14,025 bases of DNA, taken from contig URQP01000073.1 in assembly GCA_900550025.1 (NCBI GenBank), positions 1-14,025 of the forward strand. The letters are read 5' to 3'. Every line of letters starts with the position of its first letter. The first letter of the stretch is position 1. Below are positions 7,256 to 14,025 of this stretch, piece by piece. Source of the stretch: an uncultured Porphyromonadaceae bacterium. Lineage in GTDB: Bacteria > Bacteroidota > Bacteroidia > Bacteroidales > Muribaculaceae. A program made the position numbers and the translations under genes. The notes beneath the pieces are model-generated. The model ran no database searches, was not told the DNA's origin, and worked only from the letters and a program-made list of their open reading frames with translations.

Positions 7256-8040
7256 AAACGCATACGGTGAGCATAGTTGTGCCGGTATACCGTGTGGATA
7301 TGACCGAATACGAACGGATCTCAATGGAGAGGCTTGTCAAGGTGCTTGGCAGTCACAGGATAGTGGTAGTCAAACCGGTTTCTCTCGATTTGAGCCCATT
7401 GTCGGAAAAATATCCGTGTCTTGAATTTGAGTCTTTCGATGACGGTTGTTTCGAAAGTATCAGTTCATACAACAGGCTTATGATGTCGGAAGCATTTTAC
7501 CGCCGTTTTCAGGATTCGGAATACATATTGATTTACCAATTGGACGCATATGTGTTCCGTGACGAGTTGGATTATTGGTGCGCTAAGGGTTACGATTATA
7601 TAGGCGCTCCATGGTTGTTGCGTCCGGTCTATAAATTCCCGCTATTCCGTTTTACTTCATGGCTGAAAAAGAAATATTGCGACGTGACGCACCGTCCGAA
7701 CGGACAGATTACGCGCTATAAGGTAGGAAACGGCGGATTCTCGTTGAGGAAGGTGGACAGTATGCTCCGGGCTGTTACGGAGTTGAGGCAGGTTGTGGAA
7801 AGGTTTCTTACGGCGAAACACCATCATACATTTAATGAAGATGTGTTTTTCGGAGTGGAAGTCAACAATCACGGTTTAGGATTCCGTTATCCTGACTGGC
7901 GGGAGGCTTTGAGGGTCAGTTTCGACAAGTATCCGAAATTTTGTTATGAGTTGAATGACGGACGGTTGCCGTTCGGCTGCCATTCGTGGTATAAGCGGAA
8001 AATGAAGAAGTTCTGGTTTCCTGTAATTTTGAAGAATTAA
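7252..8040 (+). CDS. DUF5672 family protein, glycosyltransferase-like
   Basis: Predicted 262-aa cytoplasmic protein with no signal peptide. The N-terminus VSIVVPVYR (6-14) resembles the first strand of a GT-A nucleotide-sugar fold. The central motifs match what I know of DUF5672: YILIYQLDAYVF (91-102, Asp98 as candidate metal ligand), YDYIGAPW (114-121), VGNGGFSLR (158-166), NEDVFFG (195-201) and PFGCHSW (240-246). Members usually occur in surface-polysaccharide gene clusters and are thought to be glycosyltransferases; no donor or acceptor is known to me. Here it stands outside any visible polysaccharide cluster, at the end of an operon, its ATG overlapping the stop of the peptidase gene (ATGA, 7252-7255). 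The pairing with an LD-carboxypeptidase hints at a cell-wall link, but that is inference. Confidence 0.85.
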   Translation: MKTHTVSIVVPVYRVDMTEYERISMERLVKVLGSHRIVVVKPVSLDLSPLSEKYPCLEFESFDDGCFESISSYNRLMMSEAFYRRFQDSEYILIYQLDAYVFRDELDYWCAKGYDYIGAPWLLRPVYKFPLFRFTSWLKKKYCDVTHRPNGQITRYKVGNGGFSLRKVDSMLRAVTELRQVVERFLTAKHHHTFNEDVFFGVEVNNHGLGFRYPDWREALRVSFDKYPKFCYELNDGRLPFGCHSWYKRKMKKFWFPVILKN

Positions 8041-8060
8041 CGTATATTTGTTGGCGGAGA

Positions 8061-8091
8061 GTTGCGAAAAACCATAATTTCACTATCTTTG
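8061..8091 (+). promoter_or_regulatory. Promoter of the PD-(D/E)XK nuclease-family gene
   Basis: GTTG (8061-8064, one mismatch to TTTG), a 19-base spacer and TATCTTTG (8084-8091, full match) predict a start near 8098, about 11 bases before the ATG at 8109. That short leader resembles the one at the radical SAM operon and supports 8109 as the original start codon. A second -7-like TATATTTG lies at 8043-8050 with a poor -33 partner. Confidence 0.55.
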
Positions 8092-8108
8092 CATCAAAGC
8101 GATTTGCT

Positions 8109-8155
8109 ATGGAAAAGGAAAACACTTACATCCGGTTTGATTGGGCAATGAAGGC
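8109..8155 (+). other. Out-of-frame original 5' end of the nuclease-family gene (one-base frameshift)
   Basis: The ATG at 8109 opens a frame reading MEKENTYIRFDWAMK. YIRFDWAMK is the conserved N-terminus of the PD-(D/E)XK nuclease-family 'transposase' group, which normally continues directly into LLRNKANF-VLEGF. Here LLRNKANFGVLEGF begins at 8156 in a different frame: after codon 15 (AAG, 8151-8153) only two bases (GC) stand where a codon is expected. The 8109 frame stops at a TGA at 8199-8201, after 30 codons. So one base has been lost relative to the family, or the read carries an error. Confidence 0.8.
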
Positions 8156-9022
8156 CTGTTGCGCAACAAGGCTAATTTTGGCGTGCTCGAGGGGTTTCTG
8201 ACTACGTTGCTCGGCAAAAAGATGACGATACGCAACCTTTTGGAAAGCGAAAGCAATCAGGAGTCATATTACGACAAGAGCAACCGTGTGGATATGCTTG
8301 CGGAAGACAATGAGGGCACGTTGTATTTGATAGAAGTACAGAACAATACGGAATATGCATATTTCCAAAGGATGCTTTTCGGCGCGTCAAAGCTTGTGAC
8401 GGAATATATCAACCGTGGTGAGGGATACGAGAATGTGCGTAAGGTTTACAGCATAAATATCGTATATTTCCCATTGGGAGCAGGGAAAGACTATGTGTAT
8501 CACGGTAAAACGGAATTCAGAGGAATTCATACCGGCGACATACTGCAACTGTCGCCGTTCCAGCGTCAGAAATTCAAGGTGGATGCCGTGAGCGACCTTT
8601 ATCCTGAATACTACATACTAAAGGTCAATGGCTTTAACGAAGTCGCAAAAACTCCGTTGGAGGAATGGATTTATTATCTGAATACAGGAGAAGTGCCTGA
8701 CGACGCGACGGCTCCCGGCTTGGAAGGCGTGCGTGAGCATCTGAGGATTTCCAAAATGCCTAAATCTGAATTGAAGGCGTACTACAAGCATGTTGATGAC
8801 TTAGTGATTCTTCACGACAACATATTCACACAGCGCGACGAGGGGCGGTTCGAAGGCCACGCTGAAGGTTTGGAGGAAGGACGTGCCATTGGTATCGAAG
8901 AAGGGCGTGCCGAAGGTGAAAAGTCGAAGCAGGTCGAGATTGCCAAAAAAATGAAAGCATTAGGTATGGCAGACGATGTGATAAAGAAAGTTACCGGATT
9001 ATTGCCCGATGATTGTCAGTGA
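8141..9022 (+). CDS. PD-(D/E)XK nuclease family transposase (Rpn/PF12784 type), 5' frameshifted
   Basis: The main open frame could be read from a TTG at 8141, giving 293 residues, but the gene's original start is almost certainly the ATG at 8109, now separated by a one-base frameshift near 8154. The body looks intact. LLRNKANFGVLEGF (6-19) and LESESNQ (34-40) are followed by the nuclease core NRVDMLAEDNEGTLYLIEVQ (48-67), which supplies Asp51, Glu65 and Gln67 of the D-x(n)-E-x-Q active site. YGK-like and VYSINIVYF and HTGD segments follow as in the family. The C-terminus (233-260) is a charged stretch of EG-rich repeats (EGRFEG, EGLEEGRA, EEGRAEGE) ending in a helix-turn-helix-like KKMKALGMADDVIKKVTGL. 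Rpn proteins are linked to recombination and DNA cleavage. It is a lone gene between two operons with no terminal repeats seen. Whether it is a fresh pseudogene, a TTG-started product or a sequencing error cannot be told here. Confidence 0.8.
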   Translation: MGNEGLLRNKANFGVLEGFLTTLLGKKMTIRNLLESESNQESYYDKSNRVDMLAEDNEGTLYLIEVQNNTEYAYFQRMLFGASKLVTEYINRGEGYENVRKVYSINIVYFPLGAGKDYVYHGKTEFRGIHTGDILQLSPFQRQKFKVDAVSDLYPEYYILKVNGFNEVAKTPLEEWIYYLNTGEVPDDATAPGLEGVREHLRISKMPKSELKAYYKHVDDLVILHDNIFTQRDEGRFEGHAEGLEEGRAIGIEEGRAEGEKSKQVEIAKKMKALGMADDVIKKVTGLLPDDCQ

Positions 9023-9034
9023 TAATTCAGTGTG

Positions 9035-9059
9035 TTTTGTTTGTTTTTGACAAACAAAA
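9035..9059. promoter_or_regulatory. Perfect 9-bp palindrome over the hut promoter, possible operator
   Basis: TTTTGTTTG (9035-9043) and CAAACAAAA (9051-9059) are perfect inverted copies around a 7-base TTTTTGA spacer. The left arm contains the -33 TTTG of the ftcD promoter and the right arm fills the promoter spacer, which would suit a repressor site. The stem is almost all A/T and is not followed directly by a T run, so it is a weak terminator at best. The operator role is inference. Confidence 0.45.
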
Positions 9060-9070
9060 TCATAACTTTG
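9040..9070 (+). promoter_or_regulatory. Bacteroidota-type promoter for the ftcD-hutU-hutH operon
   Basis: TTTG (9040-9043), a 19-base spacer and TAACTTTG (9063-9070) match the consensus fully. The start would be near 9077, about 53 bases before the ftcD ATG at 9130. The start falls inside the 5' arm of the hairpin at 9072-9107. Confidence 0.65.
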
Positions 9071-9071
9071 T

Positions 9072-9107
9072 AAGCGGCTAACGGATGCGTTCCGGAAGCC
9101 GCTTTTT
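9072..9107 (+). terminator. Intrinsic-terminator-like hairpin between the nuclease gene and ftcD
   Basis: AAGCGGCT (9072-9079) pairs with AGCCGCTT (9097-9104), an 8-bp G/C-containing stem. An inner CGGA/TCCG stem (9082-9085, 9091-9094) caps it with a 5-base loop, and a T run follows (9103-9107). It looks like the terminator of the upstream nuclease gene, but it lies just after the -7 box of the ftcD promoter. Transcripts begun at about 9077 would lack most of the 5' arm, while read-through transcripts would carry the whole hairpin. An attenuator role in the hut leader is the alternative if transcription starts earlier. Confidence 0.55.
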
Positions 9108-9129
9108 CTGTAAAACAAACATACCATAT

Positions 9130-10833
9130 ATGGCGAAAAAACTTATAGAATGCGTGCCTAATTTTAGCGAAGGACGCGATATGGCAGTAATCAACCAGAT
9201 TACAGATGAAATCAAATCAGTGGACGGCGTGACTTTACTCGACGTTGACCCGGGAGCGGCTACGAACCGCACCGTAGTGACATTCATCGGCGAGCCGGAG
9301 CAGGTATGCGAGGCCGCTTTCAGAGCTATCGGCAAGGCTCAGGAACTTATCGACATGCGGCAGCACCACGGCGAGCATCCACGGATGGGAGCCACCGACG
9401 TGTGCCCGTTGGTTCCGGTTGCCGGGGTAACTATGGAAGAGACCGTTGAATATGCGCGTGCGCTTGCAAAGCGTGTCGGCGATGAGTTGGGAATCCCGGT
9501 ATATTGTTATGAGTCGGCGGCTTTTTCTCCTGACCGCCGTAATCTTGCTGTCGTGAGGGAAGGGGAATATGAGGGCTTGCAGAACAAGTTGGCAAATCCT
9601 GTGATGAAACCTGATTTCGGGCCGGCGGATTTTACTGAGCCGGTGGCCAAAAGCGGGGCATCGGTGATTGGAGCGCGCGATTTCCTGCTTGCAGTGAATT
9701 TCAACCTCAATACCACTTCTACCCGCCGTGCCAATGCCATCGCGTTCGACGTGAGGGAACGCGGCCGTGTCAAGCGGGAAGGGAATCCCATTACCGGGAA
9801 AAAGGTGCTCGACGAAAATGGCAAAGAGGTGATGATTCCCGGCACATTGAAGGGTACAAAAGCGATAGGATGGTATATCGCGGAATACGGCATCGCGCAG
9901 GTCTCGATGAATATTACCGATATCAACGCCACTCCGTTGCACATGGCATTCGAGGAAGTGTGCAGCAAAGCTGCCGCTCGTGGAATCAGGGTGACTGGTA
10001 CGGAAATAGTCGGCATGGTGCCGAAACGTGTGCTGATTGATGCCGGGAAATACTATTTGCAGAAGCAGCACCGTTCGGCGGGCATTGCGGAAAGCGAGAT
10101 AATAAAGATAGCGGTGAAGTCGATGGGGCTCGACGATTTGCGTCCGTTCAATCCGGAAGAAAAAGTGATTGAATATATGATAGCCGACAAGTCGAAGCGT
10201 CTTGTCGATATGACGTGTGACGGATTCGCTGAAGAGACGGCAAGCGAATCGCCGGCTCCCGGCGGTGGCTCAGTGTCTGCATATATGGGTGCCTTGGGTG
10301 CGGCTTTGGGCACAATGGTCGCCAATTTGTCGGCTCACAAGCCGGGATGGGACGACCGTTGGGATTATTTCGCGCGCTATGCGGAAGAAGGCCATTCCAT
10401 AATGGAAGAGCTGATTCATCTTGTGGATGAAGATACAGCGGCCTTCAACGGAATAATGGTTGTGTTCTCTATGCCAAAATCTACGGCAGAAGAGAAAGCC
10501 GCGCGTGCGGAGGCGATGGAACGTGCCACGCTTTATGCTACGGAAGTGCCGCTGCACACCATGCGGTGTGCCGTGCGGGCCTTCCCGGTATTACGTGCCA
10601 TGGTCGAGCAGGGTAATCCTAATTCGGTGTCCGATGCGGGCGTCGGGGCTTTGGCGATAAGGGCGGCTGTTCTCGGGGCGATGCTCAACGTGAAAATCAA
10701 CGCGGCAGGACTTAAGGACAGGGAAAAAGCCGGAAGTTTGACGACTGAGGCCGACCGTATTGCCGAAGAAGCGTCGCGGCAGGAATGTGAGATTATGAAG
10801 ATGGTGACTGAAGTGATTTCAAAAAACAAATGA
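9130..10833 (+). CDS. ftcD: Bifunctional glutamate formimidoyltransferase / formimidoyl-THF cyclodeaminase
   Basis: Predicted 567-aa cytoplasmic enzyme for the last steps of histidine degradation. The N-terminal half moves the formimino group of formiminoglutamate to tetrahydrofolate, releasing glutamate. The C-terminal half deaminates the product to 5,10-methenyl-THF and ammonia. The transferase part (about 1-335) begins with KKLIECVPNFSEGRD and has HHGEHPRMGATDVCP (79-93), in which His83 matches the catalytic His82 of the pig enzyme. The cyclodeaminase part (about 345-567) has SPAPGGGSVSAYMGALGAAL (374-393), VDEDTAAFN (432-440) and NSVSDAGVGALA (498-509). The length equals that of the mammalian fusion (about 541), unlike bacteria that encode separate proteins. 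The ATG at 9130 is preferred over 9085 because the family start follows it directly and 9085 lies within the leader hairpin. It is the first gene of the operon, three bases from hutU. Confidence 0.96.
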   Translation: MAKKLIECVPNFSEGRDMAVINQITDEIKSVDGVTLLDVDPGAATNRTVVTFIGEPEQVCEAAFRAIGKAQELIDMRQHHGEHPRMGATDVCPLVPVAGVTMEETVEYARALAKRVGDELGIPVYCYESAAFSPDRRNLAVVREGEYEGLQNKLANPVMKPDFGPADFTEPVAKSGASVIGARDFLLAVNFNLNTTSTRRANAIAFDVRERGRVKREGNPITGKKVLDENGKEVMIPGTLKGTKAIGWYIAEYGIAQVSMNITDINATPLHMAFEEVCSKAAARGIRVTGTEIVGMVPKRVLIDAGKYYLQKQHRSAGIAESEIIKIAVKSMGLDDLRPFNPEEKVIEYMIADKSKRLVDMTCDGFAEETASESPAPGGGSVSAYMGALGAALGTMVANLSAHKPGWDDRWDYFARYAEEGHSIMEELIHLVDEDTAAFNGIMVVFSMPKSTAEEKAARAEAMERATLYATEVPLHTMRCAVRAFPVLRAMVEQGNPNSVSDAGVGALAIRAAVLGAMLNVKINAAGLKDREKAGSLTTEADRIAEEASRQECEIMKMVTEVISKNK

Positions 10834-10836
10834 TAT

Positions 10837-12855
10837 ATGGAAAAACAACTGACAGAATTCCAAAAAGAGATACTTGCGGGCATACCCGATGTCCTGCCGC
10901 CTTTGAAGCCGTATGACAAAAGCGTGAACCATGCTCCTAAGCGCAAGGACATACTGACCGACGGCGAGAAGCGTCTCGCATTGCGTAATGCGCTACGCTA
11001 TTTCGACCCGAAACATCATGGACAATTAATCCCGGAGTTTCTCGACGAGCTGAAAACCTACGGACGCATATATATGTACCGTTTGCGTCCGGATTATGAT
11101 ATGCATGCGCGACATATCGACGAATATCCTTATAAATCACGCAACGCAGCGGCAATAATGTTGATGATTAACAATAATCTCGACAAGGCCGTTGCGCAGC
11201 ATCCGCACGAGCTTATTACCTACGGCGGGAATGGCGCTGTCTTCCAGAACTGGGCGCAATACCGTCTCACGATGAAATATCTTGCGACGATGACCGACGA
11301 GCAGACATTGGTGATGTACTCAGGCCATCCGCTCGGACTGTTTCCGTCGCATCCGCGTGCGCCGAGGGTAGTGGTGACAAACGGTATGGTGATTCCGAAC
11401 TACTCCAAGCAGGACGATTGGGAACGGTTCAACGCTCTCGGAGTGTCGCAATACGGACAGATGACGGCCGGCTCATATATGTACATCGGGCCGCAAGGAA
11501 TCGTTCATGGCACGACTATAACCGTGCTCAACGCGGCACGCAAACAGGAAGGAAGTCGCTCGGCATCGCTTGCCGGCAAGCTTTTCGTCTCTTCCGGACT
11601 GGGAGGAATGTCGGGCGCACAGCCGAAAGCGGCCGTTATTGCCGGAGTAGTGGGCGTAGTGGCTGAAATTAATCCGAAAGCCGTGCAGAAGCGGTTTGAG
11701 CAAGGGTGGGTAGATGAAGTGTTCACTTCGCTTGACGAACTTATTCCACGCATCAAAAAAGCGGTAGCCGACAAGAAACCGGTTTCAATCGCATATCAGG
11801 GCAACATCGTTGACCTGTGGGAGCGTCTTGCCGACGAGGACATAAAGGTCGATTTAGGCTCCGACCAGACATCCCTTCACAATCCGTGGGCAGGAGGATA
11901 CTATCCGGCCGGTTTTACTTTGGAAGAGTCCAACGAGATGATGTCCTCCGAGCCTGAACGGTTTAAGTCGGAAGTCGAGAAATCGTTGCGCAGGCAAGTT
12001 GCGGCTATCAATAGGCTGACTGCGAAGGGGATGTATTTCTTTGATTATGGCAACGCATTTTTGCTCGAGGCTTCGCGTGCTGGTGCCGATATTATGAAAG
12101 ATAACGGCGATTTCCGTTATCCTTCATATGTGCAGGATATTATGGGACCTATGTTCTTCGACTATGGTTTCGGTCCGTTCCGCTGGGTATGCACCTCGTG
12201 CAAGCCTGAAGACCTTGCAGTGACTGACCGTCTCGCCACTGAAGTGCTTGAGGAGATAGCCAAGAATGCGCCTGATGACATAATCGGGCAATTGGAGGAT
12301 AATATACATTGGATAAAGGAAGCCGGAAAGAATCATCTTGTGGTTGGCTCACAGGCGCGCATTCTTTATGCCGACTGCGAAGGCCGTACCAAGATTGCGG
12401 AGGCTTTCAACCGCGCCATACGCAACGGAGAGATTTCCGCACCTGTCGTGCTCGGACGCGACCACCACGATGTGTCGGGCACGGATTCTCCTTACCGCGA
12501 GACCTCGAACATCTACGACGGTTCAAAATTCACTGCCGATATGGCCGTGCAGAACGTAATCGGCGACTCGTTCCGCGGTGCTACTTGGGTGTCGCTGCAC
12601 AACGGCGGAGGCGTAGGATGGGGCGAAGTAATCAATGGAGGTTTCGGAATGGTAATCGACGGTTCGGAGGACGCTGACGAGAATATCCGGATGATGCTCC
12701 ATTGGGACGTGAACAACGGAATAGCGCGCCGTAGCTGGGCGCGCAACAAGGGTTCGATGGACGCAATACGCCGGGAAATGGAAAAAACGCCCGGTCTGAA
12801 AGTCACATTGCCTAATCTTGTGGATGAGTCATTATTTGAAAACCTGAATTTATAA
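10837..12855 (+). CDS. hutU: Urocanate hydratase (urocanase), long form
   Basis: Predicted 672-aa cytoplasmic enzyme that uses NAD+ as an electrophilic cofactor to hydrate urocanate to 4-imidazolone-5-propionate. Diagnostic segments are ITYGGNGAVFQNWAQYRL (127-144), MYSGHPLGLFPSHPRAPRVV (160-179), QYGQMTAGSYMYIGPQGIVH (205-224) and GLGGMSGAQPKAAVIAG (254-270), the nucleotide-binding region. Further on are FGPFRWVC (445-452), LGRDHHDVSGTDSPYRET (539-556) and GATWVSLHNGGGVGWGE (581-597). The classical Pseudomonas enzyme is about 557 residues; this is the longer type near the size of vertebrate UROC1 (about 676), with extra N-terminal sequence before ITYGGNGA. It begins three bases after ftcD and ends ten bases before hutH, so it is co-transcribed with both. 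No damage seen. Highly confident. Confidence 0.97.
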   Translation: MEKQLTEFQKEILAGIPDVLPPLKPYDKSVNHAPKRKDILTDGEKRLALRNALRYFDPKHHGQLIPEFLDELKTYGRIYMYRLRPDYDMHARHIDEYPYKSRNAAAIMLMINNNLDKAVAQHPHELITYGGNGAVFQNWAQYRLTMKYLATMTDEQTLVMYSGHPLGLFPSHPRAPRVVVTNGMVIPNYSKQDDWERFNALGVSQYGQMTAGSYMYIGPQGIVHGTTITVLNAARKQEGSRSASLAGKLFVSSGLGGMSGAQPKAAVIAGVVGVVAEINPKAVQKRFEQGWVDEVFTSLDELIPRIKKAVADKKPVSIAYQGNIVDLWERLADEDIKVDLGSDQTSLHNPWAGGYYPAGFTLEESNEMMSSEPERFKSEVEKSLRRQVAAINRLTAKGMYFFDYGNAFLLEASRAGADIMKDNGDFRYPSYVQDIMGPMFFDYGFGPFRWVCTSCKPEDLAVTDRLATEVLEEIAKNAPDDIIGQLEDNIHWIKEAGKNHLVVGSQARILYADCEGRTKIAEAFNRAIRNGEISAPVVLGRDHHDVSGTDSPYRETSNIYDGSKFTADMAVQNVIGDSFRGATWVSLHNGGGVGWGEVINGGFGMVIDGSEDADENIRMMLHWDVNNGIARRSWARNKGSMDAIRREMEKTPGLKVTLPNLVDESLFENLNL

Positions 12856-12865
12856 TATAAACATT

Positions 12866-14025
12866 ATGGAAGAAGTTCATCATATTTCCCCGGCGGCAAT
12901 TACTGTTGACGAGATAGCCGGGATTGTAGAAAACAACAGGAAAATAGCGTTGAGCGATGAGGCGAAACGGCGTGTAGTGCGTTGCCGGGAATATTTGGAT
13001 AAGAAAATAGAAAGTTCCGACGAGCCTGTTTATGGTGTGACTACCGGTTTCGGCTCTCTTTGCAATGTCTCTATCGACCACGATTCGCTGCGCGACCTGC
13101 AACGCAACCTCGTGATGTCGCATGCCTGCGGAATGGGCGAGGAAGTCCCGCAAGAAATTGTCAAGTATATGATTTTCCTGAAAGTGCAGTCGCTGTGCTA
13201 CGGATATTCAGGAGTGCAGCTCTCTACTGTGGAAAGGCTTGTGGATTTCTTCAACAATGATGTAATACCTGTCGTTTATAAGCAAGGCTCGCTCGGGGCT
13301 TCGGGCGATCTTGCGCCTTTGGCCAATATGTGTCTCCCGCTTCTCGGATTAGGCGAAGTGCATTATAAGGGAGAACGGTTGTCGGGCGAAGAAATCAACC
13401 GCCGTATGGGTTGGGAACCTGTCAACCTTGCGTCGAAAGAGGGATTGGCCTTGCTCAACGGCACGCAATTCATGTCGGCATATTCTGTCTGGAGCGTTGT
13501 CCGTGCCAAACGGCTTTCTCGCTGGGCCGACTATATAGCGGCAATGAGCATCGATGCCTACGACGGGATGATTAGTCCGTTTCTTGCTCCTGTACATGCC
13601 GTGCGTCCGCATCAGGGACAAATCGACACCGCTCGCCGGATATTCAATTTGCTGCAGGGCTCGGAGTTGATAGCAAGACATAAGGAGCACGTGCAGGACC
13701 CGTATTCTTTCCGCTGTGTCCCTCAGGTTCACGGCGCGGCAAAAGATGCGATAGCATACGTGGAGAAGGTCGTGACAACGGAAATCAACAGTGCTACCGA
13801 CAATCCTGTTGTAGTGCCTGATGAGGATTTGATTATTTCCGCCGGCAATTTCCACGGTGAGCCGCTTGCGTTGGTCAACGACTTTCTTGCGATTGCCCTT
13901 TCGGAAATCGCAAGCATATCCAACCAGCGTACCTATCAGCTTATTTCGGGCAAGCGCGGGCTTCCGGCTTTTCTTGTAGCCAAGCCGGGTCTTAACAGCG
14001 GATTTATGATTCCGCAATATGCCGT
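12866..14025 (+). CDS. hutH: Histidine ammonia-lyase, 3' end beyond the window
   Basis: Partial gene: 386 complete codons are present and the frame is still open at the window edge (a full HutH is about 500 residues). The enzyme removes ammonia from L-histidine to give trans-urocanate, the first step of the pathway. It has the strand-forming entry YGVTTGFGSL (56-65, Tyr56 matching the active-site tyrosine of the family) and GSLGASGDLAPLA (141-153). In that motif Ala145-Ser146-Gly147 cyclise to the MIO electrophile. NGTQ (198-201), QDPYSFRCVPQVHGA (277-291) and ATDNP (310-314) are further lyase motifs, and the NFHGEPLAL segment (328-336) is typical of HutH. The ATG at 12866 lies ten bases after hutU and is followed by a normal-length N-terminus. 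The order ftcD-hutU-hutH places the first enzyme of the pathway last. Confidence 0.96.
   Translation, partial: MEEVHHISPAAITVDEIAGIVENNRKIALSDEAKRRVVRCREYLDKKIESSDEPVYGVTTGFGSLCNVSIDHDSLRDLQRNLVMSHACGMGEEVPQEIVKYMIFLKVQSLCYGYSGVQLSTVERLVDFFNNDVIPVVYKQGSLGASGDLAPLANMCLPLLGLGEVHYKGERLSGEEINRRMGWEPVNLASKEGLALLNGTQFMSAYSVWSVVRAKRLSRWADYIAAMSIDAYDGMISPFLAPVHAVRPHQGQIDTARRIFNLLQGSELIARHKEHVQDPYSFRCVPQVHGAAKDAIAYVEKVVTTEINSATDNPVVVPDEDLIISAGNFHGEPLALVNDFLAIALSEIASISNQRTYQLISGKRGLPAFLVAKPGLNSGFMIPQYA

Noticed and set aside
8041..9060. Possible mobile element around the 'transposase' family gene
   Set aside because: I looked for terminal inverted repeats or target-site duplications on either side and saw none; PD-(D/E)XK family members are often stand-alone genes.

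Overview
The window looks like chromosomal DNA from a Bacteroidales bacterium. This is inferred from (i) promoters matching the Bacteroidota sigma-factor pattern TTTG-N19-TAnnTTTG rather than the E. coli -35/-10 type, with no obvious Shine-Dalgarno sequences, (ii) gene families typical of the group (DUF5672, a PD-(D/E)XK/Rpn-type protein, the long urocanate hydratase, the fused FTCD), and (iii) an N-terminal domain plus beta-barrel protein of a kind common in this phylum. The family (possibly Muribaculaceae or a relative) is a guess. The coding density is high, no stretch over 300 bases lacks a gene, and there are no tRNAs, rRNAs, CRISPR arrays or complete insertion sequences.

Layout. Bases 1-86 hold no gene I can support. 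Bases 87-1810 (minus strand) are a tight three-gene envelope operon, read as: exported 162-aa protein, 242-aa outer-membrane beta-barrel protein, 163-aa lipoprotein. The first and last are paralogs that flank the barrel. The promoter is at about 1939-1969. Bases 2031-5366 (minus) are mfd, the transcription-repair coupling factor. The 205-base gap 5367-5571 holds divergent promoters. Bases 5572-8040 (plus) form a three-gene operon with 1-base and overlapping junctions: a radical SAM protein of the COG0731 type, an S66 LD-carboxypeptidase and a DUF5672 glycosyltransferase-like protein. Bases 8061-9022 hold a PD-(D/E)XK nuclease-family (Rpn/'transposase') gene whose conserved first 15 codons are out of frame with the rest by one base.

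Bases 9035-14025 hold a histidine-utilisation operon: promoter with a perfect palindrome and a terminator-like hairpin, then ftcD (bifunctional), hutU (long form) and hutH (cut by the window end). HutH converts histidine to urocanate, HutU converts that to imidazolonepropionate, and FTCD moves the formimino group of formiminoglutamate to tetrahydrofolate and deaminates it. The linking enzyme HutI is not visible and is expected further downstream or elsewhere.

I see no clearly new large system. The most interesting points are the paralog-barrel-paralog envelope operon, the frameshifted nuclease gene, and the promoter/palindrome/hairpin arrangement ahead of the hut genes.
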